From an uncultured Burkholderiales bacterium (GTDB lineage Bacteria > Pseudomonadota > Gammaproteobacteria > Burkholderiales > Burkholderiaceae_C), in contig CAISMH010000011.1 of the NCBI GenBank assembly GCA_903886485.1, positions 248,001 to 312,000 of the forward strand: a DNA stretch of 64,000 bases, in the 5' to 3' direction. How positions within the stretch are numbered: position 1 is the first letter of the stretch; each line of letters begins with the position of its first letter. The notes under the pieces were generated by a model. The model was given only the letters and a program-made list of their open reading frames with translations, had not been told where the DNA came from and did no database searches. Positions 48,141-55,646 of this stretch are shown here, in pieces. A program made the translations under genes and the position numbers.

Positions 48141-48755
48141 ATGAAACTGATTGGCTCAAGCACCAGCCCCTATGTGCGCAAAGTACGCATCGTCATGGCA
48201 GAAAAGAAACTGGACTACCAGTTACTCAATGAAGACGTGTGGGCTGCTGAAACCAACATCTCGGCTTCTAACCCCTTGGGCAAAGTGCCGTGTTTGGTGA
48301 TGGAGGGTGGTGAGGCCTTGTTCGATTCACGCGTCATCGTGGAGTATTTGGACACGTTGTCGCCAGTCGGCAAGCTCATTCCAGCTGGGGGGCGCGAGCG
48401 CGCAGAGGTTAAAACTTGGGAAGCATTGTCCGATGGCCTGCTCGACGCAGCGATCTTGGCGCGCCTTGAGGCCACTTGGCCAGGCCGTCAAGAGGGCGAG
48501 CGCAGTCAAGCTTGGATTGACCGTCAAATGAAAAAGATTGACGACAGTCTGAGCGCGATGGACCGTGCGTTGGCCGAGCGCAGCAACTGTGTTGGCATTC
48601 ATTTGAGCTTGGCCGACATTGCGGTGGGCACTGCGGTGAGTTACTTGGATTTCCGTTTTGGCCAGATTGATTGGCGTGGCCAGCACCCTAACTTAGGTGC
48701 TTTGTACGAGCGTTTGGCGCAACGCCAAAGCTTCAAGGACACCGTGCCGACTTAA
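48141..48755 (+). CDS. Glutathione S-transferase family protein
   Basis: 204-aa cytosolic protein with an N-terminal thioredoxin fold (MKLIGSSTSPYVRKVRIVMAEK, catalytic Ser region at 6-9; cis-Pro GKVPCLV; glutathione-binding FDSRVIVEYLD) and an all-helical C-terminal domain (LSLADIAVGTAVSYLDFR). Similar to YibF/beta-type GSTs; it may conjugate electrophiles or reduce disulphides. The start at ATG 48141 is chosen over the open frame to 48072, which runs into the purB promoter. It converges with the NTF2-like gene with 4-bp overlap. Confidence 0.9.
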   Translation: MKLIGSSTSPYVRKVRIVMAEKKLDYQLLNEDVWAAETNISASNPLGKVPCLVMEGGEALFDSRVIVEYLDTLSPVGKLIPAGGRERAEVKTWEALSDGLLDAAILARLEATWPGRQEGERSQAWIDRQMKKIDDSLSAMDRALAERSNCVGIHLSLADIAVGTAVSYLDFRFGQIDWRGQHPNLGALYERLAQRQSFKDTVPT

Positions 48756-49225
48756 GTGTTGGCGCGTTTTTTCAGCCAACGCATCAAGCTGCCCACGACG
48801 GGCAGCTTCTCATACAGCTCCTCGGCGGCATCCCAATAGTCGCGATGGATGGCAATCTTCCACACCCCTGATTCTTCGCGCAACACCAAGTGGCTGGCAC
48901 CGCGAATGGTTTGTGTTTGTCCTGCGTCGAATCGGCGCATGGCAAACAAAAAATCCCATGTGACAAAACATTGCTCGCCTTGTTGTACCTGTTGGGTGAT
49001 GACAAAGCGAGGGGCATCAAGCGCATCAAACATATGAGCGAAGACATGCGCAATGTCGGCCACGCCTTGCACCTCGTTGAACGGGTCTTTGAACCGCGCA
49101 TCCTGCGTGTAAAAGTCGGCAATGTGCGCGACGTCGCTGGCTTGCAAGTCTTCAAAAAAATGCACCACACGTTGCAGTGCGGCTTCGGGGGAATCAACCA
49201 AAGGTGCGTGAGGAGATGACGACAT
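48752..49225 (-). CDS. NTF2/SnoaL-like protein in light-response-type cluster
   Basis: 157 aa with a single NTF2-like fold (VVHFFEDLQASDVAHIADFYTQDARFKDPF, TWDFLFAMRRFDAGQTQTIRGASHLVL, WKIAIHRDYWDAAEELYEKLP). Proteins of this type travel with SDR, Cfa-like, DUF1365 and FAD amine oxidase genes in photo-oxidative stress sets of other proteobacteria. The aromatic/acidic cavity residues suggest a small hydrophobic ligand, but activity is unknown. It is the last gene in the minus-strand block starting at 53995. Confidence 0.8.
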   Translation of the reverse strand: MSSSPHAPLVDSPEAALQRVVHFFEDLQASDVAHIADFYTQDARFKDPFNEVQGVADIAHVFAHMFDALDAPRFVITQQVQQGEQCFVTWDFLFAMRRFDAGQTQTIRGASHLVLREESGVWKIAIHRDYWDAAEELYEKLPVVGSLMRWLKKRANT

Positions 49226-49237
49226 ATTGGTGGCCTC

Positions 49238-50023
49238 CTACATGCCTGTGCCGCGACGTACCAGCGCAAAGTACCAGCGGTACGGCAGCACACGCAACAG
49301 TTGCAGCAAACGCGTGAAGCGTTTGGGAAAGTGAATTTGAAACGCGCCTTGGCGCCATCCCTTGATAATTTCTTGCGCCGCCTTGGCTGGGCTGATGAGC
49401 GCGGGCATGGGGAAGTCATTGCCAGAGACCAAGGGCGTTTCGACAAAGCCCGGCGTGATGACGCTGACGCCAATGCCCTGCGGCGAGAGGTCGTAATACA
49501 AGGCTTCGGCCAAATTGATCAGCGCGGCTTTGGTGGGCCCGTAGGCCAGACTTTGCGGCAGACCTCGAAACCCAGCCACGCTGGCAATCAGACTGATGTG
49601 ACCGCTTTGCTGTGCTAGCAGCTCGGGCAACACCGCCTCCAACACACGAAGTGCGCCGGTGTAATTCACGTCTTGGTGGCGCAACATTTCAGGCAAGGAA
49701 TACTGTGTGGCACGCACAGGTTGGTAGTAGCCGGCGCAATACATCACCACATCCAAACCTTGTTGCGCTTGCACATACTTGGCGGCTTGGGCAATCGCGG
49801 CCATATCGCCCACATCCAACACCACCGCTTGGGCATTGGGGTGCGCATCGACAAATTGTTGCAGCAACTCTGCCTTGCGTGCTGACACCACCACCCTCGC
49901 TCCTGCCGCATGCAGGGCTCGCGCCGTAGCCAAGCCGATACCACTGGATGCCCCAATCAGCCACACGCTGCGACCACGCCAATCGGTGATGGGGGGATTC
50001 ATAGGTTTGAAAAAAAGTGACAT
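49238..50023 (-). CDS. Short-chain dehydrogenase/reductase
   Basis: 261-aa Rossmann oxidoreductase: cofactor loop GASSGIGLATARAL (about 24-37), NAG-like variant in MYCAGYY, catalytic Ser in ASVAGFRG and YGPTK (Tyr-x-x-x-Lys). ATG 50023 (MSLFFKPMNPPITDW) is preferred; the alternative is ATG 50002. A C-terminal basic/aromatic stretch (IHFPKRFTRLLQLLRVLPYRWYFALVRR) may anchor it to the membrane, fitting a fatty-acyl substrate. It sits 17 bp after the Cfa-like gene stop in the same block. Confidence 0.88.
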   Translation of the reverse strand: MSLFFKPMNPPITDWRGRSVWLIGASSGIGLATARALHAAGARVVVSARKAELLQQFVDAHPNAQAVVLDVGDMAAIAQAAKYVQAQQGLDVVMYCAGYYQPVRATQYSLPEMLRHQDVNYTGALRVLEAVLPELLAQQSGHISLIASVAGFRGLPQSLAYGPTKAALINLAEALYYDLSPQGIGVSVITPGFVETPLVSGNDFPMPALISPAKAAQEIIKGWRQGAFQIHFPKRFTRLLQLLRVLPYRWYFALVRRGTGM

Positions 50024-50039
50024 GGGCGTGTGATGAGGC

Positions 50040-51275
50040 TTACGGTTTGAGCAAGGTGTATTGAACCACGTCAATGTTGTGCTGCTCAAACGCTGCTTCG
50101 CAGTAAGCGAGGTAGAACTCCCAAATGCGGACAAAGCGTTCGTCAAAGCCGAGCTGCAGCACTTGTGCCTTGTCTGCCATGAATTGGTGACGCCAACGAC
50201 GCAAGGTTTCGGCGTAGTCCAAACCAAACGCCAACTCGTCCACCACTTTCAATCCTGCGCGTTCGGCTTGGGCGCGGAACTCGCGTGGACAAGGCAAGCA
50301 GCCACCCGGGAAGATGTACTGCTGAATGAAGTCGGTGCTCTTGACGTAGCGTTCAAACAAAGCGTCATCAATGACGATGCTCTGCACACAGGCTTTGCCG
50401 CCCGACTTGAGCAAGCGTGCCAAGGTTTCGAAATAAGTCGGCCAATATTCTTGACCCACGGCTTCTAACATTTCGATAGAGCAGATCGCGTCGTAGGGAC
50501 CGTCGTCAATATCGCGGTAGTCTTGAAGCCGCAAGTCGCTGGTGCTCGCCAAGCCCAGGCGCGCCATGCGTTCTTGGGCAAAGCTGAGTTGCTCATGGCT
50601 CAAGGTCACGCCGGACATGCGGGCGCCAAACTCTTGGCCACCTAGCTCTGCCAAAGCGCCCCAGCCACAACCAATTTCGAGAATGCGGTCACCGGCCTTG
50701 GCGTCCACCATGCGCAGCGCGCGGCGCACTTTGGCCGTTTGCGCTTCGGCCATGGGCTGGCTGCGGTCTTGGTCAAACCACGCCGAGGAGTAGTTCATCG
50801 TGGGGTCTAGCCACAGCTCATAAAAAGCATTGCCCAGATCGTAATGTGCGTGGATGTTTTTCTTGCTGTTGCGACGCGTGTTGCGGTGGAGCAAGTGACG
50901 CACGCGGTAGAAAAGTCGGCCCAACCAATGGCCGTAGATCACCTCCTCCATGTCGCGTCGATTGGCGACCAAGAGTTGCAGCAAGTCGGCCAAATTGTTG
51001 GTGGTCCATTCGCCAGCGATGTAACTTTCGGCAAACCCAATGTCGCCCGATTTCAGTGCCTGCGTGAGCGGTGCCCAACTGTGCAAATGCAAGGTGGCGT
51101 TCAAGCCTTGTCCCGATGTGGCGGCAGAGCCAAACTGTTGCAGACGGCCATCGGGCCACTGCACATGCAAGGTGCCATGTTGCAAACGTTGGAGCAAACC
51201 CACCACACGCCGTACGGCCGTGGGCATGTCTGGGCTGGGGGAGGCATCGGTGGCCGAGGTCGTGCGGGTGTTCAT
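50040..51275 (-). CDS. cfa: Cyclopropane-fatty-acyl-phospholipid synthase family methyltransferase
   Basis: 411-aa SAM-dependent enzyme acting on unsaturated acyl chains of membrane phospholipids. It has motif I RILEIGCGWGALAELGGQ (about 197-214), the Cfa core HYDLGNAFYELWLDPTMNYSSAWF (about 150-173) and IVIDDALFERYVKSTDFIQQYIFPGG near 310. It may produce cyclopropane, methylated or furan-type fatty acids; members of this cluster-linked subgroup are often not the stationary-phase Cfa. It is followed by the SDR and preceded by DUF1365 in one operon. Confidence 0.9.
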   Translation of the reverse strand: MNTRTTSATDASPSPDMPTAVRRVVGLLQRLQHGTLHVQWPDGRLQQFGSAATSGQGLNATLHLHSWAPLTQALKSGDIGFAESYIAGEWTTNNLADLLQLLVANRRDMEEVIYGHWLGRLFYRVRHLLHRNTRRNSKKNIHAHYDLGNAFYELWLDPTMNYSSAWFDQDRSQPMAEAQTAKVRRALRMVDAKAGDRILEIGCGWGALAELGGQEFGARMSGVTLSHEQLSFAQERMARLGLASTSDLRLQDYRDIDDGPYDAICSIEMLEAVGQEYWPTYFETLARLLKSGGKACVQSIVIDDALFERYVKSTDFIQQYIFPGGCLPCPREFRAQAERAGLKVVDELAFGLDYAETLRRWRHQFMADKAQVLQLGFDERFVRIWEFYLAYCEAAFEQHNIDVVQYTLLKP

Positions 51276-51294
51276 GGCAGTGCGTTTCTCATCA

Positions 51295-52095
51295 TCAACG
51301 GGTCACAAAATCTTGTGGGGGGGCAGGTTTGGTAAAGAAGGGCACGCGCTTGAGCCACAGCTTCAAGGCTTGCCAATGGATGCGCGTCATCACCATCAGT
51401 GTCATCAACGGGTAACCCCACAGTGCACGGCGCAGCGCGGCATGGGTGATGGGCTCAAGTACGCCGCTGACGCTGGTTTCAATCAAGGGGCCGTGTGCGT
51501 CGTCATGGTCGACGCGGGCCACAGTGTGGGTGGCGGTGCGCATGAAACGAAAACGATAGCTGCCTAGGACATCACAAAACGGTGACACATGAAATACCTT
51601 GCTGGCGCTTTGTGTCACGCCGTAGTGCGGGCGGTCCAGCAAATAGCAATGGCGTTCGCCAAAGGTGTTGTTGACTTCGACCACGATGGCACGCAAGGTG
51701 TTGTCTGCTGCGTGGCAGTACCAAAAACTCACGGGCTTGAAGGTGTAGCCCAGCACGCGTGGGTAGCAGTGGAGCCAGACTTCGCCCGTGGCATCGAGGA
51801 TGCCTTCGCGGTGCAGCAACTCCTCCAACCACCCGAGCGCGCCGCCCTGTTCGACGCCTCGGCCATCGCCGTGGTCGACGTCATGAAAGCTGATGGCTGC
51901 GCGGCGGTTGATGGCCAACACCGCGTTGTGCGCGTGTTCGCGCAGCTGGCGCATGGGCAACATCAAGAAAAAAGTTTGGTAGGTGAATGCGTGGTGTTTG
52001 GGGCGCAAGCGTGTGTGACGAACCTCACCAAAGCCCAGCATTGCTTGTGCGGCATCGTTGGATGTGGTTGCGCTGGGCGTTGTGGCGCGGTTCAT
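51295..52095 (-). CDS. DUF1365 family protein
   Basis: 266 aa from ATG 52095 (MNRATTPSATTS), which overlaps the amine oxidase stop by 4 bp. Family marks: MLGFGEVRHTRLRPKHHAFTYQTFFLML, HCYPRVLGYTFKPVSFWYCH, EVNNTFGERHCYLL and KVFHVSPF. Biochemical activity is unproven; genes of this family lie next to FAD amine oxidase and Cfa genes in singlet-oxygen-responsive operons of Rhodobacter-type bacteria. A C-terminal hydrophobic region (YPLMTLMVMTRIHWQALKLWL) suggests membrane contact. Confidence 0.88.
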   Translation of the reverse strand: MNRATTPSATTSNDAAQAMLGFGEVRHTRLRPKHHAFTYQTFFLMLPMRQLREHAHNAVLAINRRAAISFHDVDHGDGRGVEQGGALGWLEELLHREGILDATGEVWLHCYPRVLGYTFKPVSFWYCHAADNTLRAIVVEVNNTFGERHCYLLDRPHYGVTQSASKVFHVSPFCDVLGSYRFRFMRTATHTVARVDHDDAHGPLIETSVSGVLEPITHAALRRALWGYPLMTLMVMTRIHWQALKLWLKRVPFFTKPAPPQDFVTR

Positions 52096-53390
52096 GTGGC
52101 TTGAAGTTCCTCGGCCAACAGGCTTTGTGCTGCGGCACGTCCGGCTTTGAAGCCATCTTCGTGAAAGCCGTAGCCCATCCATGCGCCAGCAAACCACGTG
52201 CGTTGCTGGCCTTGCAGCTGCCCCATGCGGGCTTGCGCTTGGATGGCTGGCAGATCAAACACAGGGTGTGCATAGTCGTATTCGCCAATGATCTTGCTGG
52301 GGTCGATCTCACGCACAGGGTTGAGCGACACGATCACGTCTTGCGTGAACGGCAGTGGTTGCAGCAGGTTGAGCCAGTAGTGCAAGCACACACGGGTGGA
52401 CTCGGTGCTGTCGTGTGCCGCACGTTCGTAGTTCCATGCCGCCCAAGCGAGTTTTTTCTTCGGCATCACCGAGGTGTCGGTGTGCAGCACAGCGCGGTTG
52501 GGGTGGTAGCGAATGGCGCTGAGCACGGCATGCTCTTGCGGCGTCGGTGCCGCCAACATCGCCAAGGACTGGTCGGCGTGGGTGGCCAAAATCACGTGGT
52601 CGAAAGCTTTTGCCCCCGTGTGCGTGTGGACGGTGACACCGTGCGCTTCGCGATCGATGCGCAGCACGGGGCTGTTGCATCGCTTGTCTGCGATGCCTGC
52701 TAAGATTTTCTCGACATAGTGCCGCGCTCCGCCTGCCACGGTGTACCACTGGGGGCGGTTGTTCACTTGAATCAAGCCGTGGTTGTGGCAAAAGCGAATC
52801 ATGGTGGCCACAGGGAACTGCAACATTTGGTCCGTCGGGCAACTCCAGATGCAGCCCAGCATGGGCAGCAAATACCAGTCACGAAACGTGTGGCTGAAGC
52901 CATGTGCTTCTAAAAACGCATGCAGTGGTTGTGCCAACTCGTGGTCTTGGTTGCGTTGCGCCAACGCCGTGGCCAAGGTGTTGAAGCGCACCACATCGCG
53001 CAACATGCGCAAAAAAGAAGGCTTGAATAAATTGCTGCGCTGGGCAAACACGGTGTTCAAGTTCGCACCGTTCCACTCAATGGCACGGCTGCCAGTTCGG
53101 CCCGGCACTTGCACCGAGAACGACATGTCGGATTTGACGGTCGTCACTTGCAAGTCTTCAAACAAAGCAATCAGGCCCGGATACGTGCGCTCGTTGTAGA
53201 CCAAGAAGCCTGTGTCTACACCGTGTGTTTGCAGCCCTGTGGGCGTTGGCAAGGTCACGTCTACCGTGTGGGTGTGACCGCCGAAATAGTCCCCCGATTC
53301 AAACAAGGTGAGGTCGGCCTGACCCTGCAAATGATGGGCGGCAGACAAGCCCGAAATACCCGAGCCAACGATGGCGACGCGCGGCTTCAT
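52092..53390 (-). CDS. FAD-dependent amine oxidase/desaturase-like flavoprotein
   Basis: 432 aa. N-terminal FAD motif VAIVGSGISGLSAAHHL (4-20), second nucleotide-contact ESGDYFGGHTHTVDV, and a C-terminal FAGAWMGYGFHEDGFKAGRAAA flavin-binding block typical of the amine-oxidase/protoporphyrinogen-oxidase fold. In this cluster it probably acts on lipids rather than amines, as judged by constant pairing with DUF1365 and Cfa-like genes. The ATG at 53390 overlaps the preceding gene's stop by 4 bp. Confidence 0.9.
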   Translation of the reverse strand: MKPRVAIVGSGISGLSAAHHLQGQADLTLFESGDYFGGHTHTVDVTLPTPTGLQTHGVDTGFLVYNERTYPGLIALFEDLQVTTVKSDMSFSVQVPGRTGSRAIEWNGANLNTVFAQRSNLFKPSFLRMLRDVVRFNTLATALAQRNQDHELAQPLHAFLEAHGFSHTFRDWYLLPMLGCIWSCPTDQMLQFPVATMIRFCHNHGLIQVNNRPQWYTVAGGARHYVEKILAGIADKRCNSPVLRIDREAHGVTVHTHTGAKAFDHVILATHADQSLAMLAAPTPQEHAVLSAIRYHPNRAVLHTDTSVMPKKKLAWAAWNYERAAHDSTESTRVCLHYWLNLLQPLPFTQDVIVSLNPVREIDPSKIIGEYDYAHPVFDLPAIQAQARMGQLQGQQRTWFAGAWMGYGFHEDGFKAGRAAAQSLLAEELQAT

Positions 53391-53995
53391 TGGGCCGTGC
53401 CTTTGGCTGCCCAATGCTTTTCAATTTGTTTTTCAACTTCTTGAACAAAGGCTTTGTCTTGGGGGCCCGTCACGCTGCCGAAGCTCTTGATGTCTTTGCC
53501 ATCGCGGCTGATGATGTATTTGTAAAAGTTCCACTTCGGCGTGGTGCCTGTTTGCTCTGCCAGTTGTTTGAAGAGTGGCAAGGCGTCAGGGCCACGCACG
53601 GTGGTTTTGACAAACATGGGGAACTTCACACCGAAGGTGTTTTCGCAAAAGTCAGCAATCTTGGCGTTGCTGTCGGGTTCTTGCGAGAAGTCATTGCTGG
53701 GGAACCCCAGCACCACCAAGCCACGGTCTTTGTATTTGCTGTACAGCGCTTCCAAGCCCTTGTATTGCGGGGTGAAGCCACAAAAGCTGGCGGTGTTCAC
53801 CACCACCACGACTTGTCCTGCGTATTGGCAAAGTGCTTGCGGTTTCTCATCTTGCAAACGCAGCACGGTGTGTTGCAACACGCGCGGACATGCACCGCTC
53901 ACAGGGGTGGCGTTGTTCACCGTCTCAGTGGCTCCGTGTGCTGCGGTGACAGCCATCACAAGCGCCAGCCCAAAAAAAACAAAACGCTGCAGCAT
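53387..53995 (-). CDS. Exported glutathione peroxidase-family protein
   Basis: 202 aa. A signal peptide (MLQRFVFFGLALVMAVTAAHGA) sends it to the periplasm. The peroxidatic cysteine is C72 in NTASFCGFTPQYKGLE, with LGFPSNDFSQEPDS and the KWNFYKYIISRDG (Trp) block of the GPx catalytic tetrad. Cys in place of selenocysteine and the second Cys in IADFCENTFGV suggest a thioredoxin-type, lipid-hydroperoxide-reducing enzyme. It is the first gene of the light-type operon, directly divergent from the MerR-B12 regulator. Confidence 0.9.
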   Translation of the reverse strand: MLQRFVFFGLALVMAVTAAHGATETVNNATPVSGACPRVLQHTVLRLQDEKPQALCQYAGQVVVVVNTASFCGFTPQYKGLEALYSKYKDRGLVVLGFPSNDFSQEPDSNAKIADFCENTFGVKFPMFVKTTVRGPDALPLFKQLAEQTGTTPKWNFYKYIISRDGKDIKSFGSVTGPQDKAFVQEVEKQIEKHWAAKGTAQ

Positions 53996-54033
53996 GGGAA
54001 AGCCCTTCTTTAGTTGGGGTCTATCATGGCTTA

Positions 54034-54056
54034 ATATGTGCCATATGTCTAGGACA
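54034..54056. promoter_or_regulatory. Overlapping short palindromes in the CarH-like regulator/GPx divergent promoter
   Basis: ATATG-TGC-CATAT (54034-54046) and TGTC-TAG-GACA (54046-54056) lie back to back in the 100-bp gap between the peroxidase operon and the MerR-B12 regulator. MerR-family regulators bind dyads in spacers of the promoters they control, so this is a reasonable operator candidate for both genes. I cannot match it to a confirmed LitR/CarH site. Confidence 0.4.
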
Positions 54057-54095
54057 GAGGCCGTTCTCCATACGCACTAACGGGGATTTCAATTC

Positions 54096-55067
54096 ATGAA
54101 TTCACGTGACGACCATTCACGGGTGGCACTTTCGATTGCAGCGGTCGAGCGCGACACCGGTATTGGCAAAGACACCTTGCGCGTCTGGGAGCGTCGCTAT
54201 GGGTTTCCACAACCGGACCGTGATGCCCATGGCGAGCGCACCTATCCTCTGGACCAAGTGGAGAAGCTGCGCACCATCAAGCGGTTGATGGATCAAGGCC
54301 ATCGCCCTGGCCGCATCGTGGCGCAATCGATGGAGGCGCTGCAACACCTCAGTCGGGGTGAGGCCGCATTGCAGTCAAACCGGGCCTTGCCTCACGCGCA
54401 CAACAACCCAGACTTGATGCCCTACATCGCCCTGCTGCAAAGCCAAGACCATGACGGCATGCGGCGAGAGCTTTTGAAGGTCTTGTCGCATGAAGGCTTG
54501 CAACACTTTGTCACAGAGGTGGGGGCTCCGCTGACCCGCATGGTCGGGGACGCTTGGGCCCGCGGTGATTTGGCGGTGTATGAGGAGCATCTCTACACAG
54601 AATGCGTGACCAGCTTGATGCGCCAAGCGATTTTGGCCATCCCGCGTGCGGACTCAGGTGGTGCGCCCACCGTGCTGCTCACCACGCTTCCGCAAGAGGC
54701 CCATGGCTTGGGTTTGTTGATGGTGGAGAGCTTGTTGTCTTTGCAGGGTTGCCGTTGCGTGTCATTGGGCACACAAACACCTGTGCGTGACATTGCCCAA
54801 GCTGCCAAGGCGCACCGTGTCGATGTGGTGGCTTTGAGTTTCAGCCTCAACATGAACCCCAACCATGTGGTGGACGGCTTGGCAGAGTTGAACTTGCTCT
54901 TGCCTGCATCCATCGATGTGTGGGTGGGAGGGGGTGCGCCTGTCTTGCGTCGCCGCGCGCTTGAACACGTGGTGGTGTTGAATGACTTTGATGCCATCGC
55001 CCATGCCATTCAGCAATGGCGTGTTCAGAACATCAAGCCCGAAAGCAAGTCAAACACCAGCGCATGA
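54096..55067 (+). CDS. MerR-family B12-binding photoreceptor regulator (CarH/LitR type)
   Basis: 323 aa. N-terminal MerR helix-turn-helix (LSIAAVERDTGIGKDTLRVWERRYGFPQP, about 12-40), a four-helix bundle and a C-terminal cobalamin-binding Rossmann domain. The photoreceptor ligand set is complete: W154-x9-E164-H165 in the helical domain and the lower-ligand motif ExHxxG (E201, H203, G206). CarH-type proteins hold adenosylcobalamin, repress in the dark as tetramers, and release DNA on green/blue light. It is divergent from the peroxidase-amine oxidase-DUF1365-Cfa operon, its probable target. Confidence 0.9.
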   Translation: MNSRDDHSRVALSIAAVERDTGIGKDTLRVWERRYGFPQPDRDAHGERTYPLDQVEKLRTIKRLMDQGHRPGRIVAQSMEALQHLSRGEAALQSNRALPHAHNNPDLMPYIALLQSQDHDGMRRELLKVLSHEGLQHFVTEVGAPLTRMVGDAWARGDLAVYEEHLYTECVTSLMRQAILAIPRADSGGAPTVLLTTLPQEAHGLGLLMVESLLSLQGCRCVSLGTQTPVRDIAQAAKAHRVDVVALSFSLNMNPNHVVDGLAELNLLLPASIDVWVGGGAPVLRRRALEHVVVLNDFDAIAHAIQQWRVQNIKPESKSNTSA

Positions 55068-55100
55068 GGGCCTCAGGGCCACGCCTAGAATGGCGCCACC

Positions 55101-55604
55101 ATGACCGTCACTACTTTTCCTGCGCCTCTTTTTCTTTCCAAGTTGGCTTCACGCCAAGACGCTGTCCAGCGCGTCGCGGCGCTTCGGGCGCAGGGGCCGG
55201 TGGTGTTCACGAATGGTGTGTTTGATGTGCTGCACCGCGGCCATGCCTCTTACTTGGCCCAAGCGCGCAGCCTGGGTGGCAGCTTGGTGGTGGCCTTGAA
55301 CAGCGATGCCTCTGCGCGCCGTTTGGGCAAAGGCCCGGACCGCCCCTTGAACAACGAGTTAGACCGCGCAGCCTTGATGGCGGCGCTGGAGTCTGTGAGT
55401 TTGGTGACGTGGTTTGACGAAGACACGCCGCTCGAGCTCATTTCTGAGTTGCGCCCAGACATCTTGGTCAAAGGCGGCGACTACGACATGAGTCGGCTTG
55501 CAGAAACACAAGTGGTGCTGACCTACGGCGGGCATGCGCAAGCGATTCCGTTTGTCGATGGCTACTCCACCACCGCGCTGGTCCAGAAGATTCGTCAGGG
55601 CTGA
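55101..55604 (+). CDS. rfaE2: D-glycero-beta-D-manno-heptose 1-phosphate adenylyltransferase
   Basis: Makes ADP-heptose for the LPS inner core. 167-aa cytidylyltransferase-like fold: TNGVFDVLHRGHASYLAQAR (HxGH motif at about 45-48), LNSDASARRLGKGPDRPLN, DERAALM-like NELDRAALMAALESV and VKGGDY. It is the stand-alone C-terminal half of the E. coli HldE, with the kinase encoded elsewhere. A CCTAGAAT octamer (55084-55091) ends 9 bases before the ATG, and no ribosome site is seen, so a nearly leaderless message is possible. Confidence 0.95.
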   Translation: MTVTTFPAPLFLSKLASRQDAVQRVAALRAQGPVVFTNGVFDVLHRGHASYLAQARSLGGSLVVALNSDASARRLGKGPDRPLNNELDRAALMAALESVSLVTWFDEDTPLELISELRPDILVKGGDYDMSRLAETQVVLTYGGHAQAIPFVDGYSTTALVQKIRQG

Positions 55605-55646
55605 GGCGCCGTCTGCACCTGCCCTTGGACGGCGTGGCGCTTGGAC

